DNA from: an uncultured Eubacteriales bacterium
GTDB lineage: Bacteria; Bacillota; Clostridia; Oscillospirales; Oscillospiraceae
DNA length: 34,086 bases
Direction of reading: 5' to 3'
Assembly: GCA_900540545.1 (NCBI GenBank)
Contig: UQGJ01000025.1
Span: 1-34,086, forward strand
The position numbers were made by a program, and so were the translations under genes. Below, one piece after another: positions 7,165 through 15,235 of the stretch. The first letter of the stretch is position 1. The number at the start of each line of letters is the position of its first letter. The notes below the pieces were generated by a model. It searched no databases, had not been told where the DNA came from, and saw only the letters and a list, made by a program, of their open reading frames with translations.

Positions 7165-8685
7165 TCAGGTGATGGGCGCGGGGTTGAAGATACACATGTC
7201 GTTGTGGAATCCGTAGCGGTCGGAGAAGGGCTGCTTCACCCCGCTGGCCACGTCCAGGATGAAGTGGAAGATCTCCGTGCCCACCTGGGCGATGGTGGCC
7301 TCCCCGGTGGCCACGGCCCCGGCGGAGATGTCGATCAAATCGAACCAGTGCTCCTTCATCTCCTTGCGGGAGCAGACCTTGATGACCGGGGCCACCTCCA
7401 GGCCGTAGGGGGTGCCCCGGCCTGTCATAAAGACCTGAAGGCCGATGCCGCTGGCCACCTGGCAGGGGCCGCAGACGATGTCGCTGGCCGGGGTGGCGGC
7501 GTAGACCAGGCCGCGCTTCGTGGGCTTCTCGCCAGGGGAGAGGACCTCCACGATCTGGCTGGTGCCGCTCTTGGCGATGGAGCCCATGGCCTTTTCCACG
7601 ATGTTGGCAAGGCCCCCCTGCTTGTTGCCAGGGGTGGGGTTGGCGTCCCGGTCCACCCCGCCGGCGGCCAGATAGGCGTCGTACCAGCCCAGCTCGGCCG
7701 CCAGCTTGTCCCGGGTGGCCGCGTCGGGGCACCGGGCGGCCAGCATGGGCGCCCCGTCCCGGACCTCGGTGACCTCACTGAACAGAACCGTGGCCCCGCC
7801 TCGCACCAGCATGTCGGCGGCGTAGCCGGCGCTGGGATTGGCGGTGATGCCGCTGAAGGCGTCGCTGCCGCCGCACTGCATACCGATCAGCAAGTCGCTG
7901 AGGGGAAGCTCCTCCCGGCGGCGCTGGTCGAGTTTTTTTAGCTTGGCCTCGGCCATGGACAGGATGGCCTCCATCATGGCATCGTGGCCGGGGTAGTCCT
8001 GGAGGGTGAGGACGTTTTCCGGGGTGATTTTCCCCTCCGGCAGCACCCGGTCGTAGGTGAGCTTTTCACAGCCCAGCCCCACCACCATGACCTCCCCGCC
8101 GAAGTTGGGGTGGCGGATGACGTTGGCGATGGAGCGGATCGGGATGACGGCTTCCGGGGCGTTAATGGCCACACCGCAGCCGTAGGGGTGGGTGATGGCC
8201 ACCACCCCGTCCACGTGGGGGTATTTGGGCAGCAGCTCGGCTTTGATGCGCTCCACCGCTACCTTGACCACCCCGGCGGCGCATTGGACGGTGGTGACGA
8301 TGCCCAGCAGGTTCCGGGTCCCGGCGGGGCCGGCGGCGTTGCGGTAGCCCATCCAGGTGGTCCTGGGCGGCTCCGGCAGGTCCTCCACGGGGACCAGGTT
8401 GGTGCCGTAAGGCAGGTCGGCCACCGAGGGGCTGGGGGGCAGGTCCAGCATGTGTTCGTTGATCCAGCTCCCGGCGGCGATGGGGGCCTTGGCATAGCCC
8501 AGCACCACACCATAGCGGATAATCTCTCCCCCCTGGGGGATGGGGACCAGGGCCAGCTTGTGGGCCTGGGGGATGGGCTCCTGGGTGACGACCCCGCTCT
8601 CCGTCACCGTTCCGGCCTCCAGGTCCCGGACGGCCACGGCCACATTGTCGGCCTCCTTGATTTGGATGGTCAGGCGCTCCTTCAT
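7165..8685 (-). CDS. garD: Galactarate dehydratase
   Basis: A 506-residue UxaA/GarD-family dehydratase that converts meso-galactarate to 5-keto-4-deoxy-D-glucarate with a divalent metal (Fe2+ in the E. coli enzyme). It follows E. coli GarD closely rather than altronate dehydratase UxaA: HPYGCGVAINAPEAVIPIR, FGGEVMVVGLGCEKL, GMQCGGSDAFSGITANP, PGNKQGGLANIVEKAMGSIA and the C-terminal FNPAPIT are nearly GarD verbatim. It has both the small N-terminal SAF-like domain (about 1-90) and the large catalytic domain. The ATG at 8685 follows AAAGGAG. It is transcribed away from the transporter operon across a 493-base divergent control region and is convergent with the regulator, only 13 bases from its stop. 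Confidence 0.95.
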   Translation of the reverse strand: MKERLTIQIKEADNVAVAVRDLEAGTVTESGVVTQEPIPQAHKLALVPIPQGGEIIRYGVVLGYAKAPIAAGSWINEHMLDLPPSPSVADLPYGTNLVPVEDLPEPPRTTWMGYRNAAGPAGTRNLLGIVTTVQCAAGVVKVAVERIKAELLPKYPHVDGVVAITHPYGCGVAINAPEAVIPIRSIANVIRHPNFGGEVMVVGLGCEKLTYDRVLPEGKITPENVLTLQDYPGHDAMMEAILSMAEAKLKKLDQRRREELPLSDLLIGMQCGGSDAFSGITANPSAGYAADMLVRGGATVLFSEVTEVRDGAPMLAARCPDAATRDKLAAELGWYDAYLAAGGVDRDANPTPGNKQGGLANIVEKAMGSIAKSGTSQIVEVLSPGEKPTKRGLVYAATPASDIVCGPCQVASGIGLQVFMTGRGTPYGLEVAPVIKVCSRKEMKEHWFDLIDISAGAVATGEATIAQVGTEIFHFILDVASGVKQPFSDRYGFHNDMCIFNPAPIT

Positions 8686-8727
8686 TGGTCTGCACTCCTT
8701 TGTATATATAGGGTTCGGTCGAAAAAG

Positions 8728-8743
8728 CCGGTGATCTCACCGG
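8728..8743. promoter_or_regulatory. Palindrome CCGGTGA-TC-TCACCGG
   Basis: A perfect 7-bp dyad with a 2-base centre, loosely extended by AAA/TTT on the outside. It lies about 45 bases upstream of the garD ATG, around the expected -35 region on the minus strand. Candidate operator for garD, possibly for a second regulator encoded elsewhere. Confidence 0.5.
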
Positions 8744-8973
8744 GTTTCGCCTCCGTTGTTCCCGTTCAGTGTAATGGAAGGGGGCGGGGACCACAACTGG
8801 CAGAATTCATTAAATCCAGCTCCAAAATTAGATGAAACCTCCAAAAAATAAGGCCGGTGAAATGCAGAACCGAAAATAACGGTCTAAATCCGGTCCCGTC
8901 TCCTTCCCAAACACCTGTCATTGCAAGGAAAATTGGACCTTCTTCTCGTCTCCCTTAATCGCATCACGATAAT

Positions 8974-9001
8974 TGAAACAAAATTTGAAATAATTCTTTC
9001 A
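8974..9001. promoter_or_regulatory. TyrR-box-like operator array in the garD/tctC region
   Basis: TGAAA at 8974-8978 and 8986-8990 followed by TTTCA at 8997-9001, giving TGAAA-N7-TGAAA-N6-TTTCA. A further TGAAA lies at 9019. The inner dyad has the same spacing as the one at the regulator gene (5232-5247), so both are likely sites of one protein. Placed between garD and the transporter operon, it could serve both. Confidence 0.6.
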
Positions 9002-9178
9002 CAATTTGCACATTCGGATGAAAAATCAAAAATTCGACTCCGGTTTCGTACCTTTTGTGGATTGCGCAAGACACGGCCGCAATGGTATCCTCAATGTGCA
9101 AGGCGCCCCAGAGGACACGGGGCGAAGATTCCCGCAGAACATCGGCGTCACAGCCGAGAAAAGAAAGGAAAGAATGAT

Positions 9179-10294
9179 ATGAAGCGCAGGACACAACTGG
9201 CCTCTCTGCTCATGGCGGCCGCCCTCACCCTCAGCCTGGCGGCCTGTGGAAACGACTCCGGCAGCACGCCCCCCGTCGACACCACCCCCTCCGGCGGCGG
9301 CACGCCGGCCAGCACCGCCCCCACCACCGGGGACGAGGCCCTCACCATCGATCAGGTCTGGCCCTCCGGCACCACCGTGACCATCGACGTTCCCGCCAAG
9401 GCCGGCGGCGGCACCGACCTCTACACCCGCTACCTGACCCAGGCGCTGGGCGAGGTGGTCCCCGGTGTAAACTTCGTGGTCAACAACTACGACACCACCG
9501 AGGTGGGCCGTGAGCACGCCAAGAACGCCGACCCCGACGGCAAGACCCTGGTTATCCACCACGGCGGCTGGATTCTGGAGTATCTGGCCGGGTCTACCAA
9601 CGTCAATCCCAAGGACGACGTGAAGGTCGCCGGTATCTTGAACCTGGGCGGTCCTCAGGCCATCATCGCCAAGCCCAACGCCCCTTATAAGAATTTCACG
9701 GAGCTGGGCGAGTACATCAAGGAACATCCCGGCGAGGTGGTCATCGGCTGCTCCTTGGGCGGCGCCTCCCAGGGCTCCATTTACAAGGTCATTGAGGGTC
9801 TGGGCGAGGGTTACTCCGAACTGGTCAACTGGGTCCAGTGCGGCTCCGAAGCCGACAAGCTGACCCAGACCGCCTCCGGCTCTATCGACATCGCCAACGC
9901 CTCCATTCCCAACGCCCAGTCCTATGAGGCCGACGGCAAGCTGACCATTCTGGGCTGTGCCGGCCCCTCCGTTGCCACCCTGGAGAACATGAGTGAGCTG
10001 GTGGGCCTGGACCTGGGCGACAGCTTCAAGACCACCGCCGAGCAGGGCATCGCCGATGCCGAGTGGAACTCCTGTTACTACGTCTGGGCCCCCGCCGGCA
10101 CCCCCGACAACATCTGCGCAGCCATCAACAGCGCCATTATGAAGGCCACCGAGGTCCAGTCCTTCATCGACGGCAACAAGCAAATGGCCACCTTCGTGGA
10201 TGCCGTTGACTACGACGCCGCCCAGCAGACCTTCGCCGACGAGTGGGCCTCCATGGACGAGGTCGCCACCGGCATGGGTATCAAGACCCGCTGA
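9179..10294 (+). CDS. TctC-type (Bug family) solute-binding lipoprotein of a TTT transporter
   Basis: 371 residues. The N terminus is a lipoprotein signal (MKRRTQLASLLMAAALTLSL) with the lipobox LAAC and Cys23 as the lipidated residue, followed by a Ser/Thr/Pro/Gly-rich linker. The mature part has the TctC pattern: a WPSGTTVTIDVPAKAGGGTD opening strand/loop, then conserved Gly-rich anion-binding loops. It would capture an organic acid outside the membrane for TctA/TctB. The ATG at 9179 follows AAAGGAA. It is the first gene of the aldarate operon and is followed by a hairpin before tctB, so it may be made in excess over the membrane parts. An aldarate ligand is inferred from the enzymes downstream. 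Confidence 0.9.
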   Translation: MKRRTQLASLLMAAALTLSLAACGNDSGSTPPVDTTPSGGGTPASTAPTTGDEALTIDQVWPSGTTVTIDVPAKAGGGTDLYTRYLTQALGEVVPGVNFVVNNYDTTEVGREHAKNADPDGKTLVIHHGGWILEYLAGSTNVNPKDDVKVAGILNLGGPQAIIAKPNAPYKNFTELGEYIKEHPGEVVIGCSLGGASQGSIYKVIEGLGEGYSELVNWVQCGSEADKLTQTASGSIDIANASIPNAQSYEADGKLTILGCAGPSVATLENMSELVGLDLGDSFKTTAEQGIADAEWNSCYYVWAPAGTPDNICAAINSAIMKATEVQSFIDGNKQMATFVDAVDYDAAQQTFADEWASMDEVATGMGIKTR

Positions 10295-10332
10295 GCCAAG
10301 TCACTAGGGCTTCACAACAACTGATTTTCCAC

Positions 10333-10370
10333 AAAGGGCCCGGCGGGCGACAGGTCCAGCCGGGCCCTTT
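10333..10370 (+). terminator. Hairpin between tctC and tctB
   Basis: AAAGGGCCCGGC (10333-10344) pairs perfectly with GCCGGGCCCTTT (10359-10370). Only a short T run ends the stem, so it is more likely a partial terminator or 3' stabiliser than a full stop. This fits higher output of the binding protein. Confidence 0.7.
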
Positions 10371-10391
10371 CCAGAGGAATCGAGGTTACAT

Positions 10392-10886
10392 ATGAAGAAA
10401 CTCAATCGTACTTATATCATGGGGATCCTTTGTCTGGTCCTAGCGGCCTGGATCGCCTGGCAGACCACCACCATCCCCGAACGCCTGGTATCCAACGAAC
10501 CCGGCCCCAAGCTCTTCCCCTTTATCTCCGCCGCGGGTATCGCCGTCTTTGCCGTCCTCTCTATGATTTTTGACGGTCGCAAGGAGCGCGCCGAGGACAG
10601 TAAGCCCTATCTGGACAAGGCGGGCTGGAAGCGGATGGCCCTCATTATGGTGGAGGCGCTGGTATTCTGCATCGCGATGCAGTTCATCGGCTTCTGGATC
10701 ACATCGATGCTCGGCATGATGGTGTTCATCTGGACGCTGAAGGGGGATAAAAAGGTCAACATCCCCTTCGCCATCATTCTCTCCATCGCCGTAGGCTCCA
10801 TCTGCTACTTTGGCTTCACCAGAGGCTTCCACATCCCGCTACCCGAAGGTACCGTCTGGCGAGCGCTGGGCATTTCCATGCCATGA
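10392..10886 (+). CDS. TctB-type small membrane subunit of TTT transporter
   Basis: 164 residues with four hydrophobic segments: near 8-24 (TYIMGILCLVLAAWIAWQTT), near 43-60, and a pair at about 85-135 (ALVFCIAMQFIGFWITSMLGM and IPFAIILSIAVGSICYFGF). This matches the four-helix TctB subunit of tripartite tricarboxylate transporters, which pairs with the large TctA channel. Sequence conservation in TctB is always low, so the call rests on topology plus its place between tctC and tctA. Confidence 0.85.
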   Translation: MKKLNRTYIMGILCLVLAAWIAWQTTTIPERLVSNEPGPKLFPFISAAGIAVFAVLSMIFDGRKERAEDSKPYLDKAGWKRMALIMVEALVFCIAMQFIGFWITSMLGMMVFIWTLKGDKKVNIPFAIILSIAVGSICYFGFTRGFHIPLPEGTVWRALGISMP

Positions 10887-10903
10887 GGAGGAGGTAACGA
10901 GAT

Positions 10904-12406
10904 ATGGAAGCATATATGACCGCATTAGGCGTCCTCCTGCAGCCCACGAACCTTATTATGATGTACGTGTGCTGTCTGGTGGGCTGTATTCTAGGCGCCA
11001 TTCCCGGCCTGTCCGGGGGCCTTGGCATCACGCTCATCCTGCCGCTGACCTTTGCCCTCAACACCGAGTTGAGCTTCGCTATGCTGGTCGGCATGTATGT
11101 GGGCGGCGTGTCCGGCTCCTTTATCGCCGCCGTGCTGATTGGGATCCCGGGCTCCGCCGCCTCCATCGGCACCTGCTATGACGGCTATCCCATGACCAAA
11201 AACGGAAACGCCGCCAAGGCCCTGTCCATCGGCATCACCGGCTCTTTCATCGGCACCTTCGTATCCATCCTCGTGGCCATGCTCTGCTCCAGCTTCATCG
11301 CGGACATCGCCCTGATGCTGGGGCCCTGGGAGTACTTCTCCCTGTGCCTCATGGCCATCACCATGGTGGTGGGCCTGTCCAACGGCTCCATCTACAAGGG
11401 CCTGCTAGCCGCATTCCTGGGCCTGTGGCTGTCCACGGTGGGCGGCGACCTGGTGACGAATCAGCTCCGCTTCACCTTCGGCAACACCAACCTCTACGGC
11501 GGCATCAATATGATCTGCCTGCTCATGGGCACCTTCGCCCTCCAGCAGGTGGCCACCAGCTATTCCAAGGGCCAGCAGGACATGCCGGAGGTGGACACCA
11601 GGTCCCTGGGCGGTTTTGGACTGAAGCTGAAGGATTTTAAGGACAACGCCAAGACCATCCTGGTCTCCCTGGCCATCGGACTGGGCATTGGATTTCTGCC
11701 CGGCATGGGCTCCGGCATCTCCAACCTGATTGCCTACGGCCAGGCCAAGAAGATGGACAAGCACCCCGAGAAGTTCGGCACCGGCTACGACCCGGGCATC
11801 TGGGCCACCGAGGTGGCCAACAACGCCGGCGTGGGCGGCGCCCTGATCCCCATGATTTCTCTGGGCATCCCCGGCGACGCCACCACGGTGCTGCTGCTGT
11901 CCGCCATGACCATCCACGGCCTCCAGGCGGGCCCCATGTTCATCCAGCAGAACCCGGTGCTGGCCAACCTGATCTTCCTCATCGTGCTGGTCTCGGCCAT
12001 CCTCATCTTCGTGACCGAGATATTCACCAAGCGCTGGTTCCCCTACCTGCTGAAGGCCCCGTACCACTATCTGTTCAGCGCCATCCTGGTGATCTGCTTC
12101 ATGGGTGCCTTCGCCTCCACCACCTCCATGTTCAGCGTATACCTGGTGCTGGGCTTTGGGCTGCTGGGCATCGTGATGGACATCTTCAAGATGCCCGCCA
12201 CGCCCCTGATGCTGGCCTTCATCTTGGGCGGCAAGATTGAGAGCTACTTCCGCATGGGCTGTTCCTACGCCCGCGGCGATTTGACCAGCTTCGTCACCCG
12301 CCCCATCTCCCTGATTTTCCTGCTGATTGCCATATACAGTGTGGTGGGCCCTGTTATCATGAAGCAAATCAAGAAGCGCAGGGCGGCCAAGACCACCGCG
12401 GTATAA
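10904..12406 (+). CDS. TctA-type large membrane subunit of TTT transporter
   Basis: 500 residues, about 11-12 membrane segments, the usual TctA length. The family signature GAIPGLSGGLGITLILPLT near residue 30 and the second, inverted-repeat signature FLPGMGSGISNLIAYGQAKK near residue 266 are both present. NNAGVGGALIPMISLGIPGD is also characteristic. It forms the sodium- or proton-driven permease for the acid bound by the TctC subunit. GAGGAGGTAA precedes the ATG. No change to key glycine motifs is visible. The operon replaces the MFS aldarate importers (GudP/GarP) used by E. coli. Confidence 0.95.
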   Translation: MEAYMTALGVLLQPTNLIMMYVCCLVGCILGAIPGLSGGLGITLILPLTFALNTELSFAMLVGMYVGGVSGSFIAAVLIGIPGSAASIGTCYDGYPMTKNGNAAKALSIGITGSFIGTFVSILVAMLCSSFIADIALMLGPWEYFSLCLMAITMVVGLSNGSIYKGLLAAFLGLWLSTVGGDLVTNQLRFTFGNTNLYGGINMICLLMGTFALQQVATSYSKGQQDMPEVDTRSLGGFGLKLKDFKDNAKTILVSLAIGLGIGFLPGMGSGISNLIAYGQAKKMDKHPEKFGTGYDPGIWATEVANNAGVGGALIPMISLGIPGDATTVLLLSAMTIHGLQAGPMFIQQNPVLANLIFLIVLVSAILIFVTEIFTKRWFPYLLKAPYHYLFSAILVICFMGAFASTTSMFSVYLVLGFGLLGIVMDIFKMPATPLMLAFILGGKIESYFRMGCSYARGDLTSFVTRPISLIFLLIAIYSVVGPVIMKQIKKRRAAKTTAV

Positions 12407-12428
12407 GCAGACAAAACCCAGCGCGCCT

Positions 12429-12445
12429 TGCCGCCTCCGGCGGCA
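12429..12445 (+). other. Short intercistronic hairpin before the first hydrolase
   Basis: TGCCGCC pairs with GGCGGCA around TCC, ending just before the AAAGGA ribosome site of the next gene. It may mark an mRNA processing point; evidence is structural only. Confidence 0.4.
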
Positions 12446-12460
12446 GAAAGGAATGGTATT

Positions 12461-13369
12461 ATGGCACTTTCTCCTGACCGCAGGGCCCGTATGGCGGCCT
12501 ATCTGAAAGGCAGCAGCACATTTCACGGGGAGTTCAAGTACCCCGAGGCCTGCTACCCCTTCGCGGACCTGGCCACTTCCGAGCACGTAACCATGCCGCC
12601 GGAGGACGGCTACGGCTACCAAATCGACATTTACACCGCGAAAAACCGAGCGGCCAACTGCCCCGTCCACATCAATATCCACGGCGGCGGCTTTGTCTGC
12701 CCCCACCAAATCAATGACTCCCTGTGGTCCGCCTGGTTGGCCGACGCCATCCAGGGCGTGGTGGTGGACGTGGACTACACCCTGTCCGACGAGGCACCCT
12801 GGCCGGTGTGCATGGACCAGTGCCGCGGGGTGGGGCGCTATGTATACGCCCACTGCGCCCAGTGGGGGTGCGACCCCAAGCGCATTTCCATCGGCGGATA
12901 CAGCGCCGGCGGCACCCTGGCGGTGGCCACCGCTATGAAGGCCGCCGGGAATGGCGAATGCCCCTATTGTCTGGTGGTGAACGGCTACGGGCCGTCGGAT
13001 ATGGTCAGTGACCTGAAGGCCGTGGCCGGCGAGGAGGACTACTGGCTGCGCCCTGAGATGCGGGGCACCGCCTTTATGGACCTGCTGGTGGACGGAGACG
13101 AAGAGCTGATGCGGGACCCCTACCTGTACCAGGAATCCGCCCCCGACGAATTGCTGGCCAAGCTGCCCAGGGTGGTGATCTGCGCGGCGGGGGAGTGCCC
13201 CTTCCGCTTCCAAAACGAGGCTTTCGGCCACCGGCTGGCCTCTCTGGGCGTCGAGGTGACCATGCGCCGCTTCCCAGGGGCCGTCCACGGCTTCATCCCC
13301 CACTTCATGGACCACTGGCAGGAGGGAGCCGAGCTTATCGTCCGGTCCATCCTGAGCGCGAGTCTCTAA
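12461..13369 (+). CDS. Alpha/beta hydrolase, HSL (fold-3) type esterase
   Basis: 302 residues with the hormone-sensitive-lipase family oxyanion motif HGGGF (His74-Gly77) and nucleophile elbow GYSAGG (Ser148). The C-terminal histidine lies in VHGFI. The usual catalytic-acid strand (xxDxLRDE) reads CAAGECPFRFQNE, so the Asp is absent and a Glu-Cys pair takes its place. It is therefore either a variant triad or not a classic esterase. No signal peptide is present, so it acts in the cytoplasm on an imported compound. The ATG at 12461 follows AAAGGA; a slightly longer frame lacks a site. Together with the next two genes it suggests removal of an ester or lactone from the transported acid (inference). 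Confidence 0.85.
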   Translation: MALSPDRRARMAAYLKGSSTFHGEFKYPEACYPFADLATSEHVTMPPEDGYGYQIDIYTAKNRAANCPVHINIHGGGFVCPHQINDSLWSAWLADAIQGVVVDVDYTLSDEAPWPVCMDQCRGVGRYVYAHCAQWGCDPKRISIGGYSAGGTLAVATAMKAAGNGECPYCLVVNGYGPSDMVSDLKAVAGEEDYWLRPEMRGTAFMDLLVDGDEELMRDPYLYQESAPDELLAKLPRVVICAAGECPFRFQNEAFGHRLASLGVEVTMRRFPGAVHGFIPHFMDHWQEGAELIVRSILSASL

Positions 13370-13395
13370 ATGATAAAACAAAGGTTGGAATATCC

Positions 13396-14322
13396 ATGCG
13401 TCATGTCATCGATCCCGGAAAGAACCGGCGCACCATCAACTTTATCGATAATATCTGTTATTCCCACGTGAAGGATCTGGAGGGCAGGCCCCTGGACCTC
13501 TGCCTCTCCCTGATGGTCCAGAACGGCAACAGCGAAATGCGCCTCGCCAGCGGTTTGGATGACGAGGTGGGCGTCGGCAATCAGCCCCTGATCGTCTGGA
13601 TCAACGGAGCCGGCTATCGCGGCTGCGACAAGAACCTGATGGCCGCCGAGATGGAATACTTTGCCGAGGCTGGCTATGCCGTCGCCTGTATCTACTATCG
13701 CAGCAGCGCCCAGGGCCACTGGCCCGACCAGTTGATCGACTGCAAGACGGCGGTGCGCTTCCTTCGGGCCCATGCCGGCGAGTACGGCATCGACCCCAAT
13801 CGGGTCGGCGCCATGGGCCGCTCCGCCGGTGGGCACCTGTCCGCCTGGATGGCCATGAATACCGACGGGTACGACGCAGATGAGTGGGCCGACCAGCCCA
13901 GCACCGTCCAGGCGGCGGCGGACCTCTTCGGCCCGGTGGACATCCGCGCCATCAACGAACTGGAGCTGGAGCGGATGAAGGACCCCAACCACCGCTGGCA
14001 CCACCTGGGCGAGACCCACGGAGGCGCGCTACTGGGCGGCGACGAGCGCACCATGATCGAGCGCAGCGACGCGGCCAGCCCCGTCTTCTCCATCAGCGAC
14101 AGGATGTGCCCCATCACTATTTTCCACGGGACGGAGGACCCCCTGGTCCCCTGCTCCATCAGCGAGGATTTTTATGACCGGCTGGTGCGCACTGGGTATG
14201 GGGACCGCGCCGACCTCTATCTGGTCAAAAACGGCGGCCACGGGACCCGGGAGCTGTTTCAGCCCATGGTGAAGGACATTATTGTCAAGTTCTTTGACAA
14301 ACATCTGAAGGAACAGGGGTAA
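13396..14322 (+). CDS. Alpha/beta hydrolase, BD-FAE/lipase-esterase-like
   Basis: 308 residues. The nucleophile elbow is GRSAGG (Ser143), with acid Asp248 in GTEDPLVP and His282 in NGGHG, so the triad is complete. The oxyanion loop is NGAG (WINGAGYRG) rather than HGGG, and Arg precedes the nucleophile. The fold resembles the BD-FAE/acetyl-esterase group, whose members cleave feruloyl or acetyl esters. There is no signal peptide. The ATG at 13396 follows a weak AAAGG site, 26 bases after the previous stop, and the next gene starts 3 bases after this one ends, indicating tight co-translation. Paired with the preceding, unrelated-looking hydrolase, it probably works on the same imported substrate or on its products. 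Confidence 0.85.
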   Translation: MRHVIDPGKNRRTINFIDNICYSHVKDLEGRPLDLCLSLMVQNGNSEMRLASGLDDEVGVGNQPLIVWINGAGYRGCDKNLMAAEMEYFAEAGYAVACIYYRSSAQGHWPDQLIDCKTAVRFLRAHAGEYGIDPNRVGAMGRSAGGHLSAWMAMNTDGYDADEWADQPSTVQAAADLFGPVDIRAINELELERMKDPNHRWHHLGETHGGALLGGDERTMIERSDAASPVFSISDRMCPITIFHGTEDPLVPCSISEDFYDRLVRTGYGDRADLYLVKNGGHGTRELFQPMVKDIIVKFFDKHLKEQG

Positions 14323-14325
14323 GCG

Positions 14326-15207
14326 ATGGGACTGCGTGAAGATTACCAGTCCTACCTGGCCCGCCGTCAGGCCGTGGCCGAGGACTTCCACGGGCCCATC
14401 TGGCTGGACCAGGAGAGCCGCTACGTCCACCCCTTCCAAATCTACGGCAACGTCTGGTACGTGGGGGACAGCTGGGTGTGCGTCCACCTCATCGACACCG
14501 GCGACGGTCTGCTGCTCATCGACTCGGGCAACTGCGGCGCCACCGCCATGCTGGTCAACGCCATCTGGGAGGCCGGCTTCCGCCCCGCCGACGTGAAGTG
14601 GATCATCCACTCCCACGGCCACGTGGACCACGTAGGCGGTGCCAACTTCTTCAAGAAGATGTTCGGCACCAAGCTCTACCTGGGCGCTCCCGACGCCGAG
14701 ATGTACCGCAGCCGCCCGGAGCTGGCGGCCATCCACGACAGCCACAACGACATGGACTCCCTTTTCGTCCCCGACTACGAGATAAACGAGGGGGACGTCC
14801 TCACCTTCGGCAACACCACCATGACCTTCTATCTGGTCCCCGGCCACACCCCCGGGTGCATCGCCTGCTTCTTCGACGCCCATGACGGCGGCGAGACCCG
14901 GCGCTGCGGCTACTACGGCGGCTTCGGCTTCAACACCCTGCAAAAGGACTTCCTGATCGAAATTGGCGACCCAGACTACCGCACCCGCCAAATCTATCTG
15001 GAATCCCTGGCCAAGGTCCGGGACCAGAAGGTGGACCTCTTCCTGGGCAACCACTGCATCAACAACCAGACCCTGGAGCGGCGGCAGCGGCAACTGGCGG
15101 ACCCCACCGGCCCCAACCCCTTCCTGGACCCGGAGGCCTGGGGCAAGTACCTGGACCAGAAGCGGGACGAGCTGACCGCTTTCATGGCCGACCCCGCCAA
15201 CAACTGA
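14326..15207 (+). CDS. Metallo-beta-lactamase-fold hydrolase
   Basis: 293 residues. The metal motif HSHGHVDHVGG gives HxHxDH ligands His97, His99, Asp101 and His102. A further histidine lies in VPGHTPGC and a late one in GNHCINNQ. The arrangement recalls the B3-like branch of the superfamily. Members include lactonases, thioesterases and beta-lactamases; none of these can be chosen from sequence alone. No signal peptide is visible, so a periplasm-type antibiotic role is unlikely. It starts 3 bases after the preceding hydrolase. In this operon, opening an aldarolactone or a related ester is an attractive role (inference). Confidence 0.85.
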   Translation: MGLREDYQSYLARRQAVAEDFHGPIWLDQESRYVHPFQIYGNVWYVGDSWVCVHLIDTGDGLLLIDSGNCGATAMLVNAIWEAGFRPADVKWIIHSHGHVDHVGGANFFKKMFGTKLYLGAPDAEMYRSRPELAAIHDSHNDMDSLFVPDYEINEGDVLTFGNTTMTFYLVPGHTPGCIACFFDAHDGGETRRCGYYGGFGFNTLQKDFLIEIGDPDYRTRQIYLESLAKVRDQKVDLFLGNHCINNQTLERRQRQLADPTGPNPFLDPEAWGKYLDQKRDELTAFMADPANN

Positions 15208-15235
15208 GCTTCAGCGCCCAGAAGGGAGCCATACC

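Larger units (their letters stand above)
8686..9178. promoter_or_regulatory. Divergent garD / tctC control region
   Basis: 493 bases without a credible gene; the middle (about 8780-9060) is much more AT-rich than the rest of the window. It holds a TATATA box at 8704-8709 close to garD, a 16-base palindrome at 8728-8743, a CCGGTGA half-site at 8854-8860 and a TGAAA/TTTCA array at 8974-9001. No -24/-12 sigma-54 promoter was found by eye, and no full sigma-70 promoter for tctC stands out, as expected if an activator is needed. Confidence 0.7.

Noticed and set aside
8686..9178. A sigma-54 (-24/-12) promoter for the transporter operon
   Set aside because: Looked for GG-N10-GC type boxes by eye on both strands and found none, in line with the loss of GAFTGA in the regulator.
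14326..15207. An antibiotic-resistance beta-lactamase
   Set aside because: The fold and metal ligands fit the superfamily, but there is no signal peptide and the gene sits inside a catabolic operon.
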